This document shows positions 8,245-15,277 of a DNA stretch of 15,277 nt, piece by piece. Each line of letters begins with the position of its first letter. Positions within the stretch are counted from its first letter, which is position 1. The translations under genes and the position numbers were made by a program. Location: contig NW_008705580.1 in assembly GCF_000186865.1 (NCBI RefSeq), forward strand, positions 618,357 through 633,633, written 5' to 3'. The DNA comes from Aureococcus anophagefferens. Lineage: Eukaryota > Sar > Pelagophyceae > Pelagomonadales > Pelagomonadaceae. Under the pieces are notes generated by a model. The model had not been told where the DNA came from and ran no database searches. It saw only the letters and a program-made list of their open reading frames with translations.

Positions 8245-8919
8245 TTATCCGAGCACGATACCCTCATACTTCTGCTGGAACCACTTGATGGCGTCTTCTT
8301 TTTGAATCTTGTGTTTGATGCCGACTTTACCTTGGCGAGCTTTGCGGCGCGCGACACGGAACCCAGGACGCTCCAGGCAGACATAAAAGTCCATGCCGTA
8401 GATTCCGGTCGTCGGATCGTACTTGATACCAAGGTCGATGTGCTCGGTGATACCGAATCCAAAGTTGCCCGTGATCGAAAAGTTCTTGCGATTAAGCTCG
8501 TACTCCTTGACCTTCAGACCACGCTCAAGAATTTCCATTGCTTTCTCGCCGCGAACCTATCTGAGAGAGCTCAGAGTTAATTTATTGCGTCCATCCGGGA
8601 TGCTTAGCCGTGCACCGGGATGCGCAGTGACATGTACAGCAATCTTCTCGTTCCGCCGAATCGAGAAGCCGCGACAAGTGTAGCGAGCTGTGCTATCATT
8701 GATAAATACGGGGCATAATACGGGATAAACGTGCCTTTCGAGTATACGGGTTCTTGCCCGGTGAGTTGTTCGAGCACGCGCGCCGCGCGTGTCAAGCGGT
8801 CGCCCGACTCACCCACGCAACAGTTCAAAATGAGCTTGCTTACCTGTGAGAAGGCGGTCATGGAAATCAGATCAAGGCACGGGTATCGCCTTAATCTCGC
8901 GCATCTTATTCTCGGCCAT
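8245..8919 (-). CDS. RPL11: 60S ribosomal protein L11 (uL5), 4 exons
   Basis: Exons 8919-8890, 8843-8735, 8687-8626 and 8556-8245 encode 170 aa, near the 174-178 usual for eukaryotic RPL11. The joined protein shows [94 protein letters not shown] and [13 protein letters not shown], all family hallmarks. uL5 binds 5S rRNA and sits in the central protuberance of the large subunit; in animals free RPL11 also signals to MDM2. All three introns fit best as GC-AG: GCGATA (46 nt), GCACGT (47 nt) and GCGCAT (69 nt). Intron 2 has no in-frame GT option nearby. For introns 1 and 3 a GT donor exists but would add AIP or remove VT in conserved blocks. The ATG lies 28 bp past the end of an unrelated open frame. 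Confidence 0.94.
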
Positions 8920-8947
8920 GTTTGCTGGATCGCCGAAACAAGGGCGA

Positions 8948-9370
8948 TCAATTGCAGGTAGTGGACCGTCGCCTAAAATGTCCGTCCACATGGCCTTCGT
9001 ACCAAGGGCCATCATCAACCAGCGAGGCGTCGGACTTGCCTGCTGCGAAGTCTTCGATCCCTCGCCTCGCTCGACCCGCTTCCCGCCACAGCGAACCGTC
9101 TGCAAACCCCAACTTGTTGAACGCCCTGGCAACCTTGGCTGCTTGGCGATTAGAGCTGTTTAAGTGAAGTTCATTATCTTGGAAGGGATAGCAACAGACC
9201 CTAAGACACGCAGCAAGCCGTCGCTGGTCCTCGTTCCTGTCGCCGCTGAGCAGCTTCGGTCTGCGGGCCTGCTCCTTGTAGAGCGAATACTGCCCTTGGG
9301 GAGTCTTTTCCCAGTCCCTGACACTGGCAGAGATGGGGGTGCCAGAGGAAAAAGTCGCCGAGCTGCCCCA
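8948..9370 (-). pseudogene. 140-codon open frame without ATG; possible exon or gene fragment
   Basis: Between an in-frame TAA (9371-9373) and TGA (8948-8950) the minus strand is open for 140 codons but holds no Met at all. The content looks like real protein: VRDWEKTPQGQYSLYKEQ early, GDRNEDQRRLAA, then NRQAAKVARAFNKLGFADGS and DDGPWYEGHVDGHF near the end. Codons for the first ~45 residues favour G/C at position 3. I recognise no family. It lies in the 5' flank of RPL11 on the same strand, so it may be an exon of a disrupted upstream gene, a captured fragment in the RPL11 leader, or a mobile-element remnant. Chance openness is possible because the region is GC-rich. Confidence 0.35.
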
Positions 9371-9436
9371 TTAGGCCTTGGCACGCCCGCTGAAGCGCAG
9401 GCTCGATGTCCTAGGCAGACTTAGCATAGCCAGCAT

Positions 9437-9500
9437 CAGAGAGGTTCCCCCAACGTTCCCCCAGCCGGGGAGTTTCACCTGACTTGCAGTCAGGCATTTT
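9437..9500. repeat. 64-bp direct repeat, left copy
   Basis: It is nearly identical to 9674-9737, with a single visible substitution (CCCCCAAC versus CCCCAAAC). It contains the stem-loop CCTGAC-TTGCA-GTCAGG at 9478-9494 followed by CATTTT. Confidence 0.9.
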
Positions 9501-9673
9501 TGGACGCCGTCGCCAGCCGAGAGCCGCAGGGCAAGCCGGCCCAGCTACGCAACCGGAAAAACAGCGCGCTGTGCGTGTGCAGGTCGGGTTCGAGACCAGG
9601 TTCGCGTGCTCACCCGACTCTCACCCAGCTCCCGGTCGTGGCCCGTCGCCACGCCCGACTCGCTGCGGGGGAG

Positions 9674-9737
9674 CAGAGAGGTTCCCCAAACGTTCCCCCA
9701 GCCGGGGAGTTTCACCTGACTTGCAGTCAGGCATTTT
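9674..9737. repeat. 64-bp direct repeat, right copy
   Basis: This is the second copy, 237 bp downstream of the first and in the same orientation, with the stem-loop at 9715-9731. Two such units inside one insertion suggest internal duplication or nesting of one element in another. Confidence 0.9.
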
Positions 9738-10208
9738 CGCGCTACAGAGAGCGTTTAGCGCATAGGAGATGGTAACATTTCCCAACCACCTAGGAGGCGG
9801 TTCACTGAGCATAGGCCAGTATGAGCGTCCCGGGGCCCAGCATAGGGAGGATAGCATAGTCCCGAGTTAGGGTAGTATAGCCCAAGGAGCGGAATGTAGG
9901 CTCCCTAGGTAGCTGGCTTATCGCCAAGCGCACTTTGATTGTGCTTAATCACACTCGCGTTCTAAGGGCGATATTCGCCGCTTTATCAGAACTAATAGGG
10001 GCTCTGACCACGGTCGACCCCCCCCACAAGTACGAAACAATTGCTAACGATACCGGGTGGTCCCGGGGGCGGTCACGACGCGTCCGCCCCAGTCCGGGGA
10101 CGTCCGCGAGGGACGGCGTCGGCCAGGGGCTCGGATGGGACGGCGTCGGTGGTGTGGCGCGCGCGCGCGAAACGACGCCCGCGGGCGAAACGCGCGCGAA
10201 AAGCGGAC

Positions 10209-10709
10209 TCAGTGCGCCGCCGCGGTCGTGATCGCGCGCTCGGCGGCCGAGGTGATCGTGTACGTCGCCCGAGTCGAGCTTTCGGAGAACGCTCCTGCCG
10301 TTCGCGCGGTAGATGCGGTCGCCGACGGTGAAGCGGCGCGTGTCCGCGCCCAGAGGCGCACCAGGACGACGGGGTCCCCGGGGCGGTACTCCTCGTTGTC
10401 GTGAATCCGCGTCGCGCGGTCGTCCGCGACGACGTAGCCCTTCCCGCCGCTCCCGCGCTGCTCCATGACGCGCGCGAGCAAAAAGGCGTGCGTGCTGCCG
10501 CCGCCCTCGCGCTGCGTGCGCCGGTAGTCGCCCGTCTCCAGCGCCACGAAGTCGCCGACGTTCAGCGACTCCGCGAGCGTCCACCGACGGCCCCCAACTA
10601 AGGGCTGCCCCGCGGCGTCAACGACGACGGGCTGCCCGTAGAACCGGCCACGTTCGCGGCGCACCTTCGGCTGTGCGCGAAGAAGTAGAGAGTGCGCGCC
10701 ATGGTCCAA
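10209..10709 (-). pseudogene. Very GC-rich broken ORF with compensating frameshifts
   Basis: One minus-strand frame is open for 166 codons, but no ATG opens it; the ATG at 10702 is in another frame (MARTLYFF...), hinting at an early shift. Nearly every codon ends in G or C, which tracks the true frame. The main frame holds WTLAESLNVGDFVALETGDY, HAFLLARVMEQ, GYVVADDRATRI and GDPVVLVRLW. Near 10350 the G/C-ending frame moves to another frame (DTRRFTVGDRIYRANG), and near 10290 it returns, ending SSTRATYTITSAAERAI. I do not recognise the family. The GD.VAL..F.LARV...GD.VVLVRLW pattern suggests a beta-barrel (BAH- or SH3-like) fold, which is a weak inference. Composition is unlike the host genes, so it is likely from a mobile element. 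Confidence 0.45.
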
Positions 10710-10742
10710 AAACCATGATCAGCAGACCATGCAAACGACGCT

Positions 10743-10824
10743 ATCGACACCGATGTCGATTTCGAGCGGCTGTATCTGCGCCAATTGATCTGCGCCGAAA
10801 TCGACCGATGGTCGATTTCAGGCG
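10743..10824. repeat. Two related strong stem-loops
   Basis: ATCGACA/TGTCGAT (10743-10760) forms a 7-bp stem. GAAATCGACC/GGTCGATTTC (10797-10819) forms a perfect 10-bp stem with a 3-base loop, extended by CGCC (10793-10796) pairing with GGCG (10821-10824) past a single bulged A. The two stem-loops share the core CGATG(G)TCGATTTC and look duplicated. They lie just upstream (5' side) of the minus-strand GC-rich broken ORF and could be terminal or promoter structures of that element. Confidence 0.7.
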
Positions 10825-11228
10825 AAGCGCTGATTGGCTACGCAATGGTTCCAGCGCTTCTCGCCGCTGGAGGCGGCCAGGACCGCCCCCCGCGGGCGCG
10901 CCCCCGCGCCACCCCCGCCCCAGGGGGGCCTGGGACACGTCCGGCCAGGCGCCGGGGCCGAAGACGTCAACCCTGAATTAACCGGAGTTTGCAGGGGGAG
11001 TCGACCGCGACCCTAGCCTGCGCCAGTATTGTACTGTACCCATAAGGCGATACACGTGGGTGAATCAAAACTGCGGGACGTTTTCCACTCGTAAATACTT
11101 TTCTCTTCATCTGGAGTCACCTTACTATTTTTTACGCCAGAGCTTGTGTCCGAGAGTCGAAGAGTTAACATAGCTTCCTGCGTCGCTCTATTCTATGCTA
11201 GGCGGGGGTGGTTGAGAAACGCTGCACC
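10825..11228. other. COPB2 5' flank, GC-rich then AT-rich, no gene seen
   Basis: Bases 10860-10975 are extremely C/G-rich with no credible coding content. From ~11020 the sequence shifts to host-like composition up to the COPB2 start, so the COPB2 promoter and leader probably lie at about 11020-11228. I see no clear TATA box. Confidence 0.5.
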
Positions 11229-13426
11229 ATGCCACTCCGGTGAGATTTCGCCTTAACATCCATTGAACGCAGTGCCGTCGACCGTAGCCTGGAGATCAAG
11301 AAGAAATTATCAGCGAGGTAGGCAATTCATACATGATCTTGACTTCAAATCAGATCGTGTATCTAACAGGTCAGATCGGGTCAAATGCGTGGATTTGCAT
11401 CCGCATGAACCATGGGTGCTCTCAGCCTTGTGTCTGGCAGTGTGCTGTTCGAGGCGGAGTATTTTGCATTGTACGATTGTAGGTACTCGGGGAACATTTT
11501 CCTCTGGGAAATAGAGACCAGCTCCCTCATAAAGTCATGGGAGGTCTGCGAGTTGCCCGTTCGCTCCTGCAAGTTTATTGCGCGTCGGTCACAATTTATC
11601 TGTGCATCCGGTGGGTGACTGCCACAGAGTGATTTTTTGCATGAGACATGTAATTATCAGATGATATGCGGCTGCGTGTCTACAATTACAACACAATGGA
11701 AAAGATCAAGGACTTGGAGGCACATGCAGACTATATTCGTTTTGTAGAAATTCATCCTATCATGCCGTACATATTGTCATCATCGGATGACATGTCAATG
11801 AAGCTTTGGAATTGGGAGCAAAATTGGGAGTGTGCTTCGACATTTGAAGGCCATGCACACTACGTGATGATGTGTAAATTCAACCCAAAGGACACCAACA
11901 CGTTCGCTTCTGCATCCCTGGACAGGACTATTAAGGCAAGTTATGCCAATGTTTTACAGACACGGATAATGTGGTTTTATACGACTCAGGTTTGGGGCCT
12001 GGGAGCACAACAGCCACATTTCTCCCTGGAAGGGCATGATCGAGGTGTGAATTGCCTCGATTATTACCCAGGAGGTATGCCCAGAGCTTGCTTTGCCAGC
12101 AAAGTTTGAATGCGTGTCGATCGCAATATCTCCAGGTGACAAACCGTATTTGCTTACGGGGGCGGATGACAAGACCATAAAGATCTGGGATTACCAGACG
12201 AAGGCCTGTCAGGGCGACCGGGTCTCAAAGTCGCAGCTTTTGAAATAGTTTGCATATCTCTCTCTCTCTCTCAGGTATCCAGACACTTGAAGGGCATTCA
12301 AACAATGTATGTTCGGTCTTATTTCACCCTCGCCTTCCGGTGCTAGTCTCAGCATCAGAGGATGGGACCGTTCGTATTTGGCATGCCACGACATACCGTG
12401 CAGAAACAACATTAAATTATGGGCTAGAACGCGCATGGTCAATAGCTGCTGCGAAAGAATCAAATGGCCTAGCTATTGGCTATGACGAAGGCACGATACT
12501 TATAAAGCTTGGTCATGACGCTCCGGTAGCTTCACTGGACACGTATTCGCGGTGCCTCATCAAGCGCCTACCATTACAGTAGTATTGAATTTGTGCGATT
12601 CAGGCACACTGGAAAATTAGTATGGGCGAACAATAACGACATTCAGTCGGCTTCCCTGAAGGGTCTGACTGCTGACTTTTTGGATGGTAGGCATCTGCGT
12701 TGGACAAGAATGAACAACACTTTAAAGTACTCAGTCACCAGACACCATCTTTGTTCAGGCGAAAAGCTAAGTTTGGCCGTGAAAGATATGGGATCGTGCG
12801 AAATATTCCCGCAAGTTGTTCAGCACAACTGCAACGGACGCTTTCTTGTTGTCTGCGGCGACGGCGAATACATCATATACACATCCCAGGCCCTACGGAA
12901 CAAGGCATTTGGTCAGGCTCTTGATTTTGCGTGGTCTGCCGTGCTCAAACGTGTCTCCAGTATCCATTCACATTTTCCCTCACAATTTTTGCCAGGTTGG
13001 AACGGGTGACTTTGCCATTCGCGAATCGTTGTCGCGTGTAAAGATCTTCAAGAACTTTAAAGAGCATAGAATCATCAAAGCCCCTATGTCATCATCAGAA
13101 GGCTTATTCGGGGGTGCCTGCCTTGCGGTTAGGGGTCCAGATTGTATTTGCTTCTTTGACTGGGATGAAGGTGCTTTCCTATGCAAGATCGACGTGCTTC
13201 CATCTGCAACCTCCAGAGACAAATATTCAATAACATGCACCTTGTATTATTTGACCCACAGGCAGTCTATTGGAACGATACCAAAGAGCTTGTACTCCTT
13301 GTTTGCGAAGACCTCGCTTTTGTGCTCAAGTATGAAAAAGATGCCGTGGACAACGCTATTTCTGAAGGCGCTGTCTCTCCAGAAGTTGGCGTTCCTGGCG
13401 CGTGTGAATCGGAGTATATATTTATC

Positions 13427-13458
<32 letters not shown>

Positions 13459-14814
13459 ATGTTAATCAAGCTACATATGTAACTTTCATCAACATTAATC
13501 AAGCTGTTCTTCGCTATTTCAAGGCTAGCATCCAATAGGTTCGAACCAGAACACGAAATATCCGGCAAGGTTGAAAAGGGACAATGGGTGGGAGATTGTT
13601 TTGTTTTTTCAAATGGTGCTGGGCGACTTAACTACTTTGTGGGGGGGAATACTATGACTCTAGCACACCTCGACCAGCAGAGCACGGGGCCTCTTTTCAT
13701 GTTAGGTTACTTGCCAAAGGAAGATAAAGTTTATTTCATGGACCGTTCTCGAAATGTCGTTTCCTACCGGGCACTTTTAGCTGTACTTCAGTATCAGACT
13801 GCAGTTGTCCGTCGCGATTTCGACTCTGCAAACACCCTCTTACCCGCAATCCCCGAATCAGAACATTCATCAGTCGCGAGATTTCTTGAAGCGCAGGGCT
13901 ACAAAGATGTCGCGCTTCAAGTCTCAAAGGATATTGATCACCAATTTGATCTTGCGTTAGAGTTGGGAAGGCTAGATATAGCAACTTCACTCCTTGATGA
14001 TGCTCCAGCAAATTCTAAGGACACAACAGAATCAACAACGAGGTGGAAGCGCCTAGGCGATCTTGCCTTGGCTAGTTGTGATATGGCACTTGCAGAACGT
14101 TGTGCTACGAATTCTAAGGATCTTGCGGGTCTACTCATGTTGTACACCGCGACTGGTGACCGTTTTGGTGTGTTGAAATTGGCAGAGGATGCGGTGGCTC
14201 AAGGCAAGTTAAATATAGCATTTGTTTCGTTTTTTATTCTTGGGGAGGTCGAAAAGTGCTTTGAGCTGTTAATAGACACCGATAGAATCCCCGAAGCTAC
14301 ACTGTTGGCTCGAACGTACCTTCCGTCGCATATTTCTCGCTCGGTGTCGCTATGGCGTGAGGATCTCAAGCAAGTGTCAGAGCGTGCAGCTGCCGCCCTT
14401 GCTGATCCTGCAGAATACCCTAACTTATTTCCCGACATTGATTGGGCGCTCAAAGTAGAAGATGTGTTCAAACAGAATCGAAGCAAGGTGGTGCCCGCTT
14501 CTGAGTATCCTACTGCGAAAGAAGATCTCGACCTTGATCTCATTGCTCTTGTTAAAGAACAACACAACACTAGCTCCAAACCGCATTTGGAACCGGTAGG
14601 GCACGATATGCCGGAAGCACCTTCCGCTGAAGTCTTGGTTGATCGTAGCCAGCTAAATCAGATCCCGTCAGCTCAGGCTGGAGACAAAATAGTAGTATCG
14701 CATGTAACAGAATCCAGGCCTGTCGACGGTGTAAACAGCGGACCAGAGTTTAGCATGACCGATGAAGCCGATGCAATCCTAAATGATGATTTTGGTGATG
14801 ATGATGACTGGTGA
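11229..14814 (+). CDS. COPB2: Coatomer subunit beta' (beta'-COP), 13 exons
   Basis: Exons 11229-11239, 11288-11317, 11370-11429, 11483-11610, 11661-11935, 11990-12074, 12136-12213, 12275-12542, 12604-12686, 12759-12940, 12996-13205, 13262-13401 and 13539-14814; frame holds throughout, 941 aa (human ~906). The start [19 protein letters not shown] matches the family closely. WD40 blades follow to ~residue 300 (KLWNW, TIKVWGLG, IKIWDYQ, VRIWHA), then the COPI WD-associated domain ([58 protein letters not shown]). With alpha- and epsilon-COP it forms the outer layer of the COPI coat and binds KKXX/KXKXX cargo tails. The tail is acidic and ends DDFGDDDDW. Introns at 11936 (GCAAGT), 12214 (GCGACC) and 13206 (GCAACC) use GC donors; the rest use GT. 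The 12214 junction inserts Gln-Gly before IQTLEGH and is the least certain. Confidence 0.95.
13421..13458. repeat. TATC microsatellite inside the last COPB2 intron
   Basis: A run of TATC units with one interruption lies in intron 12 (13402-13538). This intron is 137 nt, about twice the other COPB2 introns (48-72 nt), and the repeat plus a duplicated TTAATCAAGCT on either side account for most of the excess. Confidence 0.9.
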
Positions 14815-15277
14815 AAACTAAATTAAAGGAAATCGCACCAGTTGTGGAGGAGTAATTGCGACCATTTCCGTGACTAGACCAAGCTTTAACCTCGCAGACG
14901 CGGCTAAATCAAGGGCGTAGGCCCAATTGAAGGCAGCACCTGGCGCTGCCGAGCTAAGCGATACCAATGACAGCGACGCTATAACACGACTCGAGAATAA
15001 ATAGGTGGCTTGGGAGTGGAGTTTGCACCGTGTGCCTTGAATGTAGAGTCAGAGTAGAATTCGGAAAGTGGGAAATTCGACGCGGAGATTTGAGGGTCCG
15101 GCCGTTGGCCATGCGCCTACGCATGGCGGAGATTATTGCCAAGTCTGAATAAAGACTGAATCGGACGCGGGGGTGCTGGAGCGGGATGTTCACGTTGGCG
15201 ATTTGAATGCGGCTGGAAATGGACATGAGAAACGCAGCGGGACTAGCGGAAGTTAGCTCGCGCTCCCCCTGCGCCCC
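14815..15277. other. COPB2 3' flank, no gene seen
   Basis: No supported gene. AATAAA occurs at 14996-15001 and 15148-15153 and could end the COPB2 transcript, 180-340 bp past its stop. A 90-codon minus-strand frame (14954-15226) lacks recognisable content. Confidence 0.5.
14996..15001 (+). promoter_or_regulatory. Candidate poly(A) signal of COPB2
   Basis: An AATAAA lies 182 bp after the COPB2 stop codon; a second copy lies at 15148-15153. Whether this organism relies on the AATAAA hexamer is unknown. Confidence 0.3.

Larger units (their letters stand above)
9437..9807. mobile_element. Small non-autonomous insertion in repeat copy 2
   Basis: Comparison with the uninterrupted copy at 5395-5591 marks the ends of the insertion. 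AGCAT occurs on both sides (9432-9436 and 9808-9812) but once in copy 1, consistent with a 5-bp target-site duplication. The ends start CAGAGAGG and, inverted, CAGTGAACC, sharing only CAG.GA. Inside, 9437-9500 and 9674-9737 are near-identical 64-bp direct repeats, each holding the hairpin CCTGAC/GTCAGG followed by CATTTT. GGTTCGAGACC at 9587-9597 resembles a tRNA B box, with a weak A-box-like GGCCCAGC ~50 bp upstream, so a tRNA-derived SINE is one option; a MITE is another. There is no transposase. Confidence 0.6.
9414..9989. repeat. ~200-bp dispersed repeat, copy 2 (interrupted)
   Basis: Bases 9414-9436 and 9808-9989 together match copy 1 at 5395-5591 in the same orientation. The two parts are separated by a 371-bp insertion. 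The right part ends with TTCGCCGCTTTATCAG, matching GTCGCCGTTTATCAG in copy 1. Differences are single substitutions and two small GC-rich indels. Confidence 0.85.

Noticed and set aside
8872..9132. 87-residue upstream-extended start for RPL11
   Set aside because: The frame reads into [10 protein letters not shown], but the extension is Arg/Gly/Ser-rich and has no counterpart in RPL11; ATG 8919 matches the family start.
9478..9506. Bacterial Rho-independent terminator (hairpin plus T run)
   Set aside because: The T run is short, the same hairpin recurs in the second 64-bp unit, and the DNA is nuclear eukaryotic.
10057..10404. Plus-strand Arg/Ala-rich frames opposite the GC-rich pseudogene
   Set aside because: Third-position G/C bias supports the minus strand; the plus frames are shadows.
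11352..11380. TCAGATCG.GT duplicated across the COPB2 intron 2 acceptor, as an introner or alternative acceptor
   Set aside because: The match is only ~10 bp; the acceptor at 11369 restores the conserved SARSDRVK exactly.
12816..13538. 240-codon plus-strand frame inside COPB2
   Set aside because: It runs in the wrong frame through exons 10-12 and ends in the TATC tract; the conserved COPB2 residues lie in another frame.
13537..13547. GGTTCGAACCA as a tRNA B box
   Set aside because: It lies across the start of COPB2 exon 13 and encodes the conserved Phe-Glu-Pro; no tRNA fold around it.
14954..15226. 90-codon minus-strand frame at the window end
   Set aside because: Basic, Ser-rich sequence with no recognisable motif; it spans the likely COPB2 3' UTR.

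Overview
This is nuclear DNA from a single-celled eukaryote. Five genes can be supported, four of them assigned by conserved protein motifs: B9D2 (+), MCM7 (-), a fibronectin-III-like protein of unknown role (+), RPL11/uL5 (-) and COPB2/beta'-COP (+). Three of them (B9D2, RPL11, COPB2) exist only as many short exons and were rebuilt by matching conserved protein blocks across 41-72 nt introns; one COPB2 intron is 137 nt. B9D2 belongs to the ciliary transition-zone (MKS/B9) complex, so the organism probably makes a flagellum at some stage. Protein style and small introns fit a flagellated protist or microalga. I cannot fix the lineage from the sequence alone.

Layout. 1-410: GC-rich open frame followed by a hairpin holding AATAAA. 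732-1546: B9D2. 1547-2969: no host gene seen; tandem and dispersed GC-rich repeats, an inverted-repeat block and one possible element ORF. 2970-5242: MCM7 on the minus strand, one small intron near the N-terminus. 5243-5892: divergent spacer carrying copy 1 of a ~200 bp repeat. 5893-7647: intronless FN3-like gene. 7648-8244: convergent spacer with another copy of the dispersed repeat motif. 8245-8919: RPL11 in four exons. 8948-9370: an open frame without ATG. 9414-9989: copy 2 of the ~200 bp repeat, split by a ~371 bp insertion. 10209-10709: a very GC-rich broken ORF with compensating frameshifts, next to strong stem-loops. 11229-14814: COPB2 in 13 exons. 14815-15277: 3' flank with two AATAAA signals.

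The host genes are unrelated housekeeping functions (cilium, DNA replication licensing, ribosome, Golgi-to-ER coat) and alternate in strand, so there is no operon-like logic. The spacers are where repeats and GC-rich mobile-element remnants sit; the genes themselves are of moderate GC.

The most unusual feature is splicing. The best protein alignments require GC-AG introns at 7 of 19 introns, including all three in RPL11. At least three of these cannot be replaced by a nearby GT donor without breaking frame or conserved residues. In most eukaryotes GC donors are about 1%. A second useful result is the filled and empty versions of the same repeat, which give near-exact ends for the inserted element.
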